From DSWT01 sp035415725 (lineage in GTDB: Bacteria > Chloroflexota > Anaerolineae > B4-G1 > SLSP01), in contig DAOOGN010000005.1 of assembly GCA_035415725.1 (NCBI GenBank), positions 11,853 through 75,852 of the forward strand: 64,000 bases of DNA, read 5' to 3'. Within the stretch, counting starts at the first letter, position 1. Every line of letters starts with the position of its first letter. A model generated the notes under the pieces. That model was not told the origin of the DNA and did not search any database. It worked only from the letters and a program-made list of their open reading frames with translations. Of the stretch, positions 27,177-38,722 are shown one piece after another. The position numbers and the translations under genes are program-made.

Positions 27177-27786
27177 CCGGGCAAGACAAAGTCCAGGCAC
27201 TCGAACAGGCCATTATGGAGATCGCTCAACGGGAAGCTCAGGCTATTCTGGACGAAGCGCAGGCCAAAGCCGACAGCATCCGCCAACAGGCACAGCTTGA
27301 CGCTGACGCCGCCGGCGAACATATCCGGCAAGAAGCACAGCAAGCGGCGGCGCAGCGCCGCGAACAGGCCGACGCCAAAGCGCAACTGGCAGCACAAATG
27401 CTCAAACTTCAACGCCGCGAACAACTGCTGAACCGTATCTTTGACCAAGTACGCGCACAACTGTCCACGATTCCCCACCGGCCAGATTATGCCGGTATCG
27501 TGCGCCATTGGATCGGGGAGGCGGCGAGCTACCTGGGAGACGAAGCCTTCGTCATCCACGCCGATGCCGTCACCGACCGGTTGTTGGATGACGCCTTCTT
27601 GACCGACCTGGCGCAGACGCTCCACGTCCACCTCGAACGGGGGACATGTCTGGAGACAGGCACCGGCATTGTCCTGAGCACAGCGAACGGCCACCGCCGC
27701 TACGACAATACCCTGGAGACGCGGCTGACCCGCCTTCAGGACGATGTGCGCACAACCGTCTATCACATTTTAGCAGGAGAGGCTGG

Positions 27787-27790
<4 letters not shown>
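27173..27790 (+). CDS. atpE: A/V-type ATPase subunit E (peripheral stalk)
   Basis: A 205-residue protein. The N-terminal ~90 residues are a long right-handed coiled coil (QREAQAILDEAQAKADSIRQ and onward) that pairs with the G/H subunit. The C-terminal globular part (LVIHADAVTDRLLDD, LSTANGHRRYDNTLETRL) docks on the A/B head. ATG at 27173 overlaps the F stop; the TGA at 27788-27790 overlaps the subunit A start. Confidence 0.88.
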
Positions 27791-29552
<1,762 letters not shown>

Positions 29553-29553
<1 letters not shown>

Positions 29554-30956
29554 TGGAAGCGATCAGCGATTACGGGGAACAGGAAATTCTGGGGGCGGCG
29601 CGCGTCGAGGGGCCGATTGTGGTTGTGGAAGGGATGCGCGGCGTCGGTTACGATGAAGTTGTCGAGATTGTGGATGCGCAAGGGCGGTCGCGGCGGGGAC
29701 GGGTGTTGGAAGTCGGCGAAGAGGCCGCCGTCGTCGAAGTTTTCGCCGGCACCACCGGTCTTTCGATTGACGCTACGCACGTCCGCTTCACCGGCCATCC
29801 GATGCGGATTCCGGTTTCGACGGAGATGCTCGGACGCACTTTTGACGGCCTGGGCGCGCCCAGTGATGGCGGTCCACTGCCCCTGGCCGAGCGTTGGGTC
29901 GACATCAACGGACAGCCCATCAACCCGACCGCGCGGACTTACCCCCGCGATGTGATCCAGACCGGTATCTCGGCGCTCGACGGGATGAACGCGCTGGTTA
30001 TGGGGCAAAAGTTGCCCATCTTCTCCGGCAACGGGCTGCCGCACAATCAACTGGCCGCACAGATTGTGCGCCAGGCGACCATCCTCTCCGCAGACAAAGA
30101 GGCCCAGTCATTTGTCATCGTCTTTGTGGCGATGGGCATCAAACATGACGTCGCCGACTTCTTTCGCGCGTCTTTCACCGCCAGCGGTGCCCTCCTGCGG
30201 GTGGCGATGTTCCTCAATCTGGCGGATGATCCCCCCATCGAACGGCTCATCACGCCGCGCGCGGCGCTCACGCTGGCCGAATTTCTCGCCTTCGAGAAGG
30301 GTCTGCATGTACTGGTGGTCCTCACCGATATGACCAACTACTGCGAGGCTTTACGGCAAATCTCCAACATCCGGGGCGAGGTTCCCAGCCGCAAAGGCTA
30401 TCCCGGTTATCTCTACAGCGACCTGGCTGCGCTCTACGAGCGCACCGGGCGCATCAAAGGCTGTGAGGGATCCATCACCCAACTGCCGATTCTCACGATG
30501 CCCAACGACGACATTACCCACCCCGTCCCCGACCTCACCGGTTACATCACTGAAGGGCAGACGGTGCTCAGCCGCGAACTTTTCCAGCAGGGCGTCTACC
30601 CGCCGGTCGCCGTGCTGCCCTCGCTTTCGCGGTTGATGAAAGACGGCATCGGCGAGGGGCGCACGCGGGCCGATCATGCGCACCTGGCCGCGCAGCTTTA
30701 TGCCGCCTACGCCCATGTGCAGGATGTCCGTTCACTGGCCTCGGTCATCGGTGAGGAAGAGCTAACCTCGGTGGATCAGGACTACCTGAAATTCGGGCAT
30801 GCTTTCGAGCATGACTTCATCGGCCAAAGTCCCACCGAGAATCGTTCCATCGAAAAAACATTGACACTGGGCTGGCAGACACTCTCTTTACTGCCGCGCG
30901 AAGAGCTGACCCGCGTTTCAGAAGCAGAAATCGCACGTTATTACAAGAAAGCGTAG
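29553..30956 (+). CDS. atpB: A/V-type ATPase regulatory subunit B
   Basis: A 467-residue non-catalytic partner of subunit A. The N-terminus (VEGPIVVVEGMRGVGYDEVVEI) and FSGNGLPHNQLAAQI, where the P-loop is degenerate, are typical of B subunits. The Arg finger region appears in SLSRLMKDGIGEGRTRADH. ATG 29553 overlaps the subunit A TGA. It ends three bases before the subunit D ATG. Confidence 0.95.
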
Positions 30957-30959
30957 CCT

Positions 30960-31616
30960 ATGCCGCAACAGATCGCCCCCACCCGCAGCAACCTGTTTCG
31001 CACCCGTCAGGCGCTCAAGCTGGCGCAGGAAGGGTACGAGATTCTGGACAAAAAGCGGGAAGTTTTGACGACCGAACTCATCCGCCATGCCCACGACGCG
31101 GCGGCACAACAAACGCGGGTCTGGGAAAAACTGGGCACAGCTTATCAGGCGTTGACGGAGGCGCGGCTTTCTATGGGGCAGGAACGCCTTGAATGGACAG
31201 CGCTTGCCGTCAACAAGACTGTTGAAGTCGAAATTAAACTGCGCAGCATTATGGGCGTTGTCATTCCCACGGTCGAAGCTCACGGTGAACCGCCAGATAT
31301 GCCCTATGGTCTGGGAGATACCACGGTGGCTCTCGATGAGGCCGTGACGCGTTTCCGCGCCGTGCTGGATGAAATTCCGGCCCTCTCCGAAATGATGACG
31401 TCGGTGTGGCGGCTGGCGCGGGAGTTGCAGAAGACGCAGCGGCGCGTCAACGCACTGCAATACATCTTCATTCCCGAGTATGAAGCCACCATCCGCTCCA
31501 TCGAAAGTGCACTGGAGGAACGGGAGCGTGAGGAGACCTTCCGGCTCAAGCGTCTCAAATCCAAGGGGACGACGGCGCGGGTGGGGCCGCCGTCCCGTGA
31601 ATCTCAACAGCCATAG
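30960..31616 (+). CDS. atpD: A/V-type ATPase subunit D (rotor shaft)
   Basis: A 218-residue protein with two long antiparallel helices at its ends: the N-terminal PTRSNLFRTRQALKLAQEGYEILDKKRE and the C-terminal TQRRVNALQYIFIPEYEATI. It forms the central shaft inside the A3B3 head. It is the last gene of the operon. The basic, flexible tail after residue ~195 is not unusual. Confidence 0.9.
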   Translation: MPQQIAPTRSNLFRTRQALKLAQEGYEILDKKREVLTTELIRHAHDAAAQQTRVWEKLGTAYQALTEARLSMGQERLEWTALAVNKTVEVEIKLRSIMGVVIPTVEAHGEPPDMPYGLGDTTVALDEAVTRFRAVLDEIPALSEMMTSVWRLARELQKTQRRVNALQYIFIPEYEATIRSIESALEEREREETFRLKRLKSKGTTARVGPPSRESQQP

Positions 31617-31715
31617 GGGGATATCGGCGGCGGGAAACCCACATCGCACGAGTCTGGCTAGGCATGCAGGCAACGTAAGGCGGATGAAAATCACGTTTTC
31701 ACCACGGAGGTACCA

Positions 31716-32183
31716 ATGGAAGCTCACAGAGGGCCGTTTTCACACATTCTTGTCCCTACCGACGGCTCGGAAACTTCGATTCATGCCGGCGAAGTAGCGA
31801 TCCACATCGCCACGCTGTGTCCGACACAGGTTACTTTTGTCTACGTGATCGATGATAAAACTGCGGAGGAAGTTTCCAGAACCACGCGAAAAACAGCGGA
31901 GGAAGTGCGGCGGGAATTCGGCGACCAGGCTCAGCGCTATCTGGGCTATCTCGCGCGTCTGGCAGCCCAGCAGGATGTAGCCGCCGATCAGGTCATCCGC
32001 TATGGCACGCCCCACATCGAAATCACCGAGTTGGCGCGGGAGATCCATGCGGATCTCATCGTCATCGGGCGTGTCGGTGGGGTAGGCACCCAACGTCTGG
32101 CGCGCATCGGCAGTGTGGCCGAACGGGTCATCGAATATGCCCACTGTCCCGTCTTGACGGTACGGTACAGTCCGCATGGATGA
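31716..32183 (+). CDS. universal stress protein (UspA family)
   Basis: A 155-residue single Usp domain. It begins with ILVPTDGSETSIHAGEVA and ends with the ATP-binding G-2x-G-9x-G(S/T) pattern in GRVGGVGTQRLARIGS, followed by EYAHCPVLTVR. This places it with the nucleotide-binding Usp proteins. The ATG at 31716 has cggagg upstream. It follows the ATPase operon by 100 bases in the same direction and could be read through from it. Confidence 0.88.
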   Translation: MEAHRGPFSHILVPTDGSETSIHAGEVAIHIATLCPTQVTFVYVIDDKTAEEVSRTTRKTAEEVRREFGDQAQRYLGYLARLAAQQDVAADQVIRYGTPHIEITELAREIHADLIVIGRVGGVGTQRLARIGSVAERVIEYAHCPVLTVRYSPHG

Positions 32184-32274
32184 AGCGGCAAACTTTCGAG
32201 AACAACCGAGCCTATGGCCCGGCGCCGAGGATGAAAATCTTAACCGTAAATCACGCGGATCGACGCTCATTTGT

Positions 32275-32446
32275 ACCTATTCAGCCACCCTTGCCAGGTG
32301 GTGAAAGGGACTTTGGGGAGGGTGTATCAGGGGTTGACACTTCGGCCTTGTTCGGGCGGGTTCCAGGATCTGTGGGGGACGCCCCAGCATCTGTTGGGGA
32401 CTCTCCACAACCTGAAATTCTTCGACAGGCTGCTGGCCTGAATAGT
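32275..32446 (-). repeat. family R repeat, internally rearranged copy
   Basis: Left end cctattcagccaccc and right end ggcctgaatag match the two ends of family R in inverted orientation. The middle differs and contains short ggggac-type direct repeats. It occupies the gap before the alcohol dehydrogenase. Confidence 0.6.
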
Positions 32447-32513
32447 TCCCACAAGACTAAAAGTTTACGATTGGCGAGATGAGCGGTTTATTTGCAAAAA
32501 AAGAGGAGGCGCC

Positions 32514-33488
32514 ATGCGCGCTTTGGTCCTGGATCAAGGCTGGCACTTTGTTGAGGATTATCCTACCCCCGAACCGCCGCCCGGCGAGGCGCGCATCCGC
32601 GTCAGCATGGCGGGCATCTGCAACACCGATCTGGAATTAGCCAGGGGCTATATGCAGTTCCACGGCGTGGCCGGTCACGAATTCGTGGGGGTCGTGGATC
32701 GCGCGCCAGGCGCAGAAAGGTGGGAAGGATGGCGCGTCGTCGGCGATATCAACGCCGCTTGTGGCGTCTGCACGACGTGCCGGGCCGGACGCCCCACTCA
32801 CTGTCCCCATCGCACGACGTTGGGCATGAGCGGACGTGACGGCGCCTTCGCCGAATATCTGACGCTGCCCATCAGGAACCTCTACGCCGTCCCGGACACG
32901 CTTCCCGACGAGGTCGCCGTATTCACCGAACCCCTGGCCGCAGCCGGCGAGATTCTCGAACAGGTCCACATCCGCCCTACGGATCGCGTCATTGTGCTGG
33001 GAGATGGGAAGCTCGGCCTGCTCTGTGCGCAAGTTTTGGCCCTCACCGGCTGTGATCTGACCGTCATCGGCCACCACGCCGACAAATTGAGCCTCCTCGC
33101 GGGCATGGGAATGGCTACACTGCTTGTGCCGCGGGGGACAACACCGGAGCCGGCGGAAATCAAGGGCCCCGCGGATGTGGTTGTCGAGGCCACAGGACAG
33201 CCGGAGGGCTACGCCATGGCCTGTGCGTGGGTGCGCCCACGCGGTACGCTCGTCTTGAAGTCCACCTATCACGGCACCATGGAGACCAATCCCAGCCGGG
33301 CTGTCGTGGATGAGGTCACGCTCGTGGGATCGCGCTGCGGGCCGTTTGCCCCGGCACTGCGCTTGCTCGAACGTGGGTTGATCCATGTGAGCGCTTTGAT
33401 TCAAGCGCGCTATCCGTTTACCGAGATTTTGACGGCGCTGCGCTGCGCCGGGCAGTCAGGCGCGTTGAAAGTACTGGTTAAAATGTAG
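32514..33488 (+). CDS. zinc-dependent alcohol/polyol dehydrogenase (MDR family)
   Basis: A 324-residue medium-chain dehydrogenase that oxidises an alcohol or polyol with NAD(P)+. The catalytic zinc ligands are Cys in GICNTDLE (~37) and the His-Glu of AGHEFVGVV (~58). The structural-zinc cysteines follow in ACGVCTTCRAGRPTHC (~82-97). The Rossmann motif appears as VLGDGKLGLLCAQVLAL, with Asp in place of the usual central Gly. The protein is somewhat shorter than typical members (~340). The ATG at 32514 follows gaggagg. The substrate is not predictable; it is related to threonine/sorbitol dehydrogenases. Confidence 0.85.
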   Translation: MRALVLDQGWHFVEDYPTPEPPPGEARIRVSMAGICNTDLELARGYMQFHGVAGHEFVGVVDRAPGAERWEGWRVVGDINAACGVCTTCRAGRPTHCPHRTTLGMSGRDGAFAEYLTLPIRNLYAVPDTLPDEVAVFTEPLAAAGEILEQVHIRPTDRVIVLGDGKLGLLCAQVLALTGCDLTVIGHHADKLSLLAGMGMATLLVPRGTTPEPAEIKGPADVVVEATGQPEGYAMACAWVRPRGTLVLKSTYHGTMETNPSRAVVDEVTLVGSRCGPFAPALRLLERGLIHVSALIQARYPFTEILTALRCAGQSGALKVLVKM

Positions 33489-33515
33489 CCAACACAAAAC
33501 TCCCCAGATCAGTCT

Positions 33516-33605
33516 CAGTAGATCTAATTTTGCTTGGGCTGGATCGCCAGATCTAGACGGGAACGGGGATCTGACGATCCCCTCGAAGCTATTTGTGATC
33601 TACTG
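33516..33605 (+). mobile_element. family S palindromic repeat, copy B (90 bp)
   Basis: Ends CAGTAGATC and GATCTACTG are perfect 9-bp inverted repeats. Interior hairpins match copy A (ggggatctgacgatcccc). The flanks AGTCT (33511-33515) and AGTGT (33606-33610) are a four-of-five direct repeat. Confidence 0.7.
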
Positions 33606-33648
33606 AGTGTGGGGAGTTGTTATTCGACGGTCTTTTTCGGGCAAACGA

Positions 33649-34767
33649 TCAGGCCGGCGGCACGGCCGGCAAACGGATCGTAAAGGTGCTCCCTGCGCCC
33701 ACGGTGCTTTCGACGGTGATCTCCCCGTCCATACAATTCACCAATGCCTGGACGATCACCAGCCCCAAACCGGCGCCTTGCTGTTCCATTTTATCACGAT
33801 CAAGCTGACGGAAACGTTCAAAGAGGTGCGCAATGCCGGCAGGGGAGATGCCAATGCCTTCATCGGTAACGGCGATCTCCACCCAATTTTGCACGGCGGA
33901 GGCTGTCACTTCTATGCGCTGGCCTTTTTTGCGGGAGAATTTGATGGCGTTATCCACCAACCGACCCAGCGCATCGGCCAGGAAGTTTTCGTAAATGCGA
34001 ACCGGCGGCAGATCGGGCGCTATGTGCGTTTCCAGAACCATGCCTTCTTTCTCAGCCTGGGCGCGATACAATTTTACGGTGCGTTCGACAACGTCGCCCA
34101 CTTTGTTATGAACCGTAGCCAGGATGTGGAATTCGCGCTTCAATTGTCCGGTGTTCAGGCGCACAATCATCAACAAATCTTCCACCAGATTGCGTAGGCG
34201 GTCGGCGCCACGGTGGATGCCGATGAGGTACTGCTGAAATTCACCCGCGGGCAACTGCGCCGCATCCTCCAGCGCCAATTCCGTATAGCCGTAAACGCTG
34301 GTCAAGGGTGTGCGCAATTCGTGGCTCAATAAGGTGATGATCTGTTGTTTCAGTTCCTCAAATTCTCCTTCGGTCGCTTCCCGAATAGCTTCGGCCCGCC
34401 CGATCCGCGAGCGCACCACCACCAACAGTTCCTGGGGATCGAAGGGTTTGACCAGGTAATCCTCAGCGCCCATGGCTTTGCCCTTCAAGCGGTCCTCTTT
34501 TTCGGCCCGCGCCGTGAGAAAAACAAAGGGGATCGGTATCCATTCTGGACGGGCATGGATCGCTTCGAAGAATTTGTATCCATCCATGCGGGGCATAGAA
34601 ATATCGGCGATGATAAGCGCGGGGGCGCAATTTTCCATCATCTCCAGCCCTTCCACGCCGTCACTGGCGGTGACCACGGCATAGCCCTCCATCTCCAGCA
34701 CATCGCGGATCGCCATGAGCAACAAGTCTTGATCTTCGACCACGAGAATCTGTTTCTTCGATGGCAT
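33649..34767 (-). CDS. response regulator-histidine kinase hybrid (REC-HisKA-HATPase)
   Basis: A 372-residue cytoplasmic protein. The receiver domain (~1-125) has the acidic pair EDQD, the phosphoacceptor Asp in IIADISMPRMDG (~55) and Lys in YLVKPFDP (~107). The kinase part has the His in ITLLSHELRTPL (~155) and HATPase boxes (DNAIKFS, DEGIGIS, GAGLGLVIV). An N-terminal receiver controlling a kinase fits a relay: the large kinase upstream may phosphorylate this receiver. The ATG at 34767 follows aggagg. A second, truncated copy of its first nine codons lies at 34865-34891. Confidence 0.88.
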   Translation of the reverse strand: MPSKKQILVVEDQDLLLMAIRDVLEMEGYAVVTASDGVEGLEMMENCAPALIIADISMPRMDGYKFFEAIHARPEWIPIPFVFLTARAEKEDRLKGKAMGAEDYLVKPFDPQELLVVVRSRIGRAEAIREATEGEFEELKQQIITLLSHELRTPLTSVYGYTELALEDAAQLPAGEFQQYLIGIHRGADRLRNLVEDLLMIVRLNTGQLKREFHILATVHNKVGDVVERTVKLYRAQAEKEGMVLETHIAPDLPPVRIYENFLADALGRLVDNAIKFSRKKGQRIEVTASAVQNWVEIAVTDEGIGISPAGIAHLFERFRQLDRDKMEQQGAGLGLVIVQALVNCMDGEITVESTVGAGSTFTIRLPAVPPA

Positions 34768-34837
34768 GATCCTCCCTCCTTTTTCGTCCAGATACCGTCA
34801 ACTGTAGGGCGGGGAGCGCCCGAACAAACACCGGAGT

Positions 34838-34860
34838 AGGGCGAATTGCCGTTTCGCCCT
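34838..34860. repeat. short AGGGCGAA/TTCGCCCT palindrome
   Basis: Eight-bp arms around a seven-base centre. It shares agggcgaattgcc with the palindrome at 17521-17543. It lies between the receiver-kinase gene and the remnant start next to it. Confidence 0.55.
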
Positions 34861-34864
34861 CCGG

Positions 34865-34891
34865 CACGAGAATCTGCTTCTTCGATAGCAT
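34865..34891 (-). pseudogene. remnant of a duplicated response-regulator start (MLSKKQILV)
   Basis: The 34 bases 34865-34898 match 34741-34774, the start region of the receiver-kinase gene, with two differences. On the minus strand they encode MLSKKQILV, compared with MPSKKQILV of the intact gene. Homology stops where the palindromic repeat begins. Either a paralogous gene was lost or the gene start was duplicated around the repeat. Confidence 0.6.
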
Positions 34892-34913
34892 GATCCTCGT
34901 CTATCACGCGCCG

Positions 34914-37457
34914 CTAGGTTTCAATCAGCGGCAACCACACTGTGAACGTAGACCCTGCTCCAACTTGACTTTCGACTGTTACACTGCCGCCATGTAATTC
35001 TACGATTTCTTTGACAATGGCAAGCCCCAAACCGCTCCCTTGAATGTGGAGGTTCTGCGGTTCACTCCCACGGAAAAATCGCTCAAAGAGATGATCCAGT
35101 TCGTGTTGAGGGATGCCTATCCCTGTATCGGTGACGGTGAGTGCACCCCACGGACGCTTATCCTTTATACGCCGCTCGGTGGAAATTGCAATGTTGCCCC
35201 CCTCTAACGTGTAGTTTATGGCATTTTCGACCAGATTGTTAACCACCTGGACGAATTTATCGTGATCGACGGAGACAATGATCTTGTCATCGGCGGCACG
35301 ATAGGTCACCGTCAGCCCATGGGACTCGGCCAGGATTTTGTGGCTCATCACCGTTATTTCGGTCAGCATATTGAGATCGACCAGATGACGTTCTAACTCT
35401 AACTGCCCGGCCTCGATGCGTGATATTTCGAGGATGTCCTCAACGAGCTTGGAGAGACGCGCGACCTCGTGATCCAGAGCGACAAAATAGCGCTGCCAGT
35501 TTTCCTGGGAATTGCGCTGGATCAGTGAAGAATACAGGCGAATCGATGCCAGAGGCGTGCGTAGTTCGTGAGAAACGTTAGAAACGAACTGCGATTTCAT
35601 CCGATCCAAAGCCTTGAGGTAGCTGACATCGTGAACGGCAACCACGACCGCGGGGCCTTCAGCGCCTTGCCCCAAAATGGAGGCTGCACTCAGTTCCAGA
35701 TCCAGGCCGGTCAATTCAATCATGGCGTCAGGATGGGATTCCGCGCGTCTTGCCAGATCACGTATCATCTCCCGGAGCCGTTCCACATCCTGCGCCGGAA
35801 GCGAATGATACAACCACATTCTGGCGACCTGATTGGCATCGACGACCTGCCCATCGCTGTCGGTGACGACGATGCCATCCACCGTACCGCTGAGAATCGC
35901 TTCGAGCCAGGCGTTCTTCGCCTCAAGCTCGATAGTACGCTCACGCACCCGCCGTTCCAGTTCCTCGGCGTGATGCAGTGTTTGTTGGAACAGCCGCGCG
36001 TTCTGCAAAGCCATGGCGGCATGATCGGCAAAAGCCTGTAACCTTTTGGCATCCTGGTCATCAAATTGTCCCACAGACAACGCCGACACGTTGATGAAGC
36101 CCTCGGTTTTGCCGGCAATACGAATCGGCGCCGCCATATACGCCCGGAGCTTTTCCTGACCGGGAATCTGAACCCACTGCGGATCCTGGTGGATGTCGGC
36201 GATAATGATCGGACGGCCGTTCTTGATCATCTGCACCAGACTCGGATAGGTTAAAATGGGGACGCGGGCACGCTCGTCAGGCGTCGTGGAAATGCCATGT
36301 TCGGCATAACCGCGCCAACGAATCATCCGGCCTATTTCTCCCTCGATCAGAATGATGTTGAAGATGTCGCCGGGCACGACGCGCGTGACTTGATCCAGGA
36401 TGTAATCCAACACCTGATCGAAGTCCAAAACGCTGCTGACCACCGACGCGGCTGCTTCCAATGCTTCGGCTAATTCCCGCTGGACGCGCTGCGCTTCCAG
36501 CAACCGCGCATTTTCGATGGCGATGGCCGCCTGCTGGGCAAACAGCCGTACCACGCGGATGTCTTCATCCGTATACGCCCGTGCCCTGCGGCTACTAAGG
36601 ATCAACGCGCCGATGACCCGGTCACGCACCCACAACGGTACACCGAGGTTCGAGCGCCTAGAAAGCACCTCCGTGCTCCCTGTCTGCTGTTGGACATCCT
36701 CAAAGACGACTATCTCGCCCTGCGCCAGACGGCGGTGATAGGGATAATCTGACAACGGATAACACCACCCTGGCGGCGCATCAGGGGCGTTGCGTGCGGC
36801 AATGACGCGCATGGTGTCTTGCTCAACGATTTGGAGGCTGCCACTCTCGTAAGGGAAGAGGCTTTCCAATTGAGCCATAATCAAGGTGAGCACTGCTTGC
36901 AAATCCAGGGTACTGGCGGCCAACGCCGTCGCCTGCAACTGCTCCACCTGCTCTTCGGAGTAGATGTGGATACCCTCGCGTTGCTTTTCCGCCGTAATAT
37001 CCGTAACGAAGCCCTCACAAAACAGCCAATCGCCGTTCTCAGCATACACACCCGTCCCCTGATCAAGAACCCACTTTTGCGTTTGGTCGGCGGTGACCAG
37101 GCGGTACACACACCGATAGGGTTGTCGGTCGCGGAGGGCGGCTGCTATCTGGGCGATGACGTCTTGATAGTCCTCTGGGTGGACCCATTCCATAAAAGCA
37201 TCCCGATGATCCTTTAGCCACTCATCGGGATGCCAACCGGTCAATGCGGCACAACCCCCGCTGACGAACTCCAGGGTCCAGCGCCGCTTAGCGTTGTGGC
37301 GATACCGATAGGCCATCCCCGGCAAATGGTCCATCAGACTCATCAAACGGCGATTTTCCTCGGCCAGTCCTGAGGCCGGATCGGACCGGCCCGCCACGGC
37401 AGAACGTTTAGTGGCCAGGATGTTGCGATTCTCAGCGGGTTTCAGCGAGTTCTTCAA
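34914..37457 (-). CDS. multi-sensor histidine kinase (PAS-GAF-GAF-PAS-HisKA-HATPase)
   Basis: An 847-residue kinase with no clear membrane helices. Order: PAS with PAC (~35-160, LEFVSGGCAALTGWHPDEW), GAF 1 (~170-320), GAF 2 (~335-495), coiled coil, PAS (~510-620, AILSGTVDGIVVTDSDGQVV), HisKA with His in FVSNVSHELRTPL (~640), and HATPase_c (NLVENAINYT, DTGIGIP, GSGLGLAIV). GAF domains of this type often bind small ligands or tetrapyrroles; no chromophore Cys is obvious. It lies 39 bases after the FAD oxidoreductase and upstream of the receiver-kinase hybrid, all on the minus strand, so it is likely one signalling unit. Confidence 0.88.
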   Translation of the reverse strand: MKNSLKPAENRNILATKRSAVAGRSDPASGLAEENRRLMSLMDHLPGMAYRYRHNAKRRWTLEFVSGGCAALTGWHPDEWLKDHRDAFMEWVHPEDYQDVIAQIAAALRDRQPYRCVYRLVTADQTQKWVLDQGTGVYAENGDWLFCEGFVTDITAEKQREGIHIYSEEQVEQLQATALAASTLDLQAVLTLIMAQLESLFPYESGSLQIVEQDTMRVIAARNAPDAPPGWCYPLSDYPYHRRLAQGEIVVFEDVQQQTGSTEVLSRRSNLGVPLWVRDRVIGALILSSRRARAYTDEDIRVVRLFAQQAAIAIENARLLEAQRVQRELAEALEAAASVVSSVLDFDQVLDYILDQVTRVVPGDIFNIILIEGEIGRMIRWRGYAEHGISTTPDERARVPILTYPSLVQMIKNGRPIIIADIHQDPQWVQIPGQEKLRAYMAAPIRIAGKTEGFINVSALSVGQFDDQDAKRLQAFADHAAMALQNARLFQQTLHHAEELERRVRERTIELEAKNAWLEAILSGTVDGIVVTDSDGQVVDANQVARMWLYHSLPAQDVERLREMIRDLARRAESHPDAMIELTGLDLELSAASILGQGAEGPAVVVAVHDVSYLKALDRMKSQFVSNVSHELRTPLASIRLYSSLIQRNSQENWQRYFVALDHEVARLSKLVEDILEISRIEAGQLELERHLVDLNMLTEITVMSHKILAESHGLTVTYRAADDKIIVSVDHDKFVQVVNNLVENAINYTLEGGNIAISTERRIKDKRPWGALTVTDTGIGIPQHELDHLFERFFRGSEPQNLHIQGSGLGLAIVKEIVELHGGSVTVESQVGAGSTFTVWLPLIET

Positions 37458-37496
37458 TTAAACCCCAGGCTTTCAAGAGACGGCAGTAGAAGAAGG

Positions 37497-38675
37497 TCAG
37501 CTTATCAATGCTCGCGCCTGGTCAGGCGTCATCAGTTCGTGTTGGGCAATGCGGTTCTCCAAATCTTTCGCCAGGGCGTTGTGGTTGATGACGATAGAGC
37601 CGACAATCCGCCCCTCGTGGAGCACGATCTTCTTGTACACTCTGGCCGTGCTGTCCAGCGAGCGGATCTCGGTATATCCCTCGGCCTCCGGGGTAACCAG
37701 TCCCACCGAGCTGACGTCCATGCCGACGACTTTCAGGGTGGTCGAGGGCGCCATCTCGTGGTAGATACTCTCCTCGCCGGCCATGGTGAGGGCGGCCACC
37801 CGTCCCTGCGCCTGGGCGATGGGCGCGATGCCCCACGAATGTCCCTTGTAGACGGCAACGTCGCCGGCTGCGTAAATATCGGGAGCGCTGGTCGCCATGG
37901 AATCATCCACGACGATGCCACGTTCCACGGTCAAACCTGCCTCTTGCGCCAGGCGGGCGTTGGAGCGCACACCCGCTGCCACCAGCACCATGGCGGCAGG
38001 AAACTCCCGTCCATCCTTGAGCCGCAGACCGGTGACCGCACGGTCGCCGAGGAACGCCTCGGCCTGGGCGCCGACAACAACGTGGATCCCCAGGGACTCC
38101 ACAAATTGTTGCAACAACGTCGCGCCTTCGACATCCAACTGGCGGGGCAATAAGCGCGGGAAGAATTCCACCACCGTGACGTGGTCACAGAAGCCCAACA
38201 GGCCGCGCGCTGCTTCAAGGCCCAAGAGTCCACCGCCGAGCACGATGACCTGCCGGCACGATGACGCCCACTGTTCAAATTTCAACGTGTCCGCCAGGGT
38301 GCGCCAGGTAAATACGCCGTTTTTGTCACTCCCAGGGAGCGGCGGGACAGCGGGGATGCTTCCCGTCGCCAACAAAAGTTTATCGTATGGCACCGACGTC
38401 CCATCGACTAAGGTGATCGTTTTGGCCGGCGGGTCCACACGGCTGACGCCACGCTCCAGGTAAACGTCGATGCCGCGTCCTTGATACCACGCCAGATCAC
38501 GCCGCAATAATTGCTCTATCGTCATGCTGCCGGCCAGGAACTCGGCCAGATGGGGACGATAGTAATACGGATAGGCTTCATCCGAATACACTTCGACTGT
38601 ACCGACCTTGCGGCTCGATAATTCCAACGCCGCTGTGATACCGGCAACTCCTCCACCTACAATGACAAAGCGCAT
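37497..38675 (-). CDS. FAD-dependent NAD(P)H oxidoreductase (NirB/rubredoxin-reductase-like)
   Basis: A 392-residue two-dinucleotide-domain flavoprotein. The FAD site is MRFVIVGGGVAGITAALEL at the N-terminus. The NAD(P) site is VIVLGGGLLGLEAARGL (~140-157), and the second FAD motif is APDIYAAGDVAVY (~275). It resembles the reductase portion of nitrite reductase NirB and rubredoxin/ferredoxin reductases but lacks the iron-sulfur and sirohaem modules. No redox-active Cys pair of the thioredoxin-reductase type is present. The ATG at 38675 follows aaggagg. The acceptor protein is unknown. Confidence 0.85.
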   Translation of the reverse strand: MRFVIVGGGVAGITAALELSSRKVGTVEVYSDEAYPYYYRPHLAEFLAGSMTIEQLLRRDLAWYQGRGIDVYLERGVSRVDPPAKTITLVDGTSVPYDKLLLATGSIPAVPPLPGSDKNGVFTWRTLADTLKFEQWASSCRQVIVLGGGLLGLEAARGLLGFCDHVTVVEFFPRLLPRQLDVEGATLLQQFVESLGIHVVVGAQAEAFLGDRAVTGLRLKDGREFPAAMVLVAAGVRSNARLAQEAGLTVERGIVVDDSMATSAPDIYAAGDVAVYKGHSWGIAPIAQAQGRVAALTMAGEESIYHEMAPSTTLKVVGMDVSSVGLVTPEAEGYTEIRSLDSTARVYKKIVLHEGRIVGSIVINHNALAKDLENRIAQHELMTPDQARALIS

Positions 38676-38722
38676 ATCGGCCTCCTTAATGAAATAGAGT
38701 CTCTATAGATGCCCGGTGTTCT

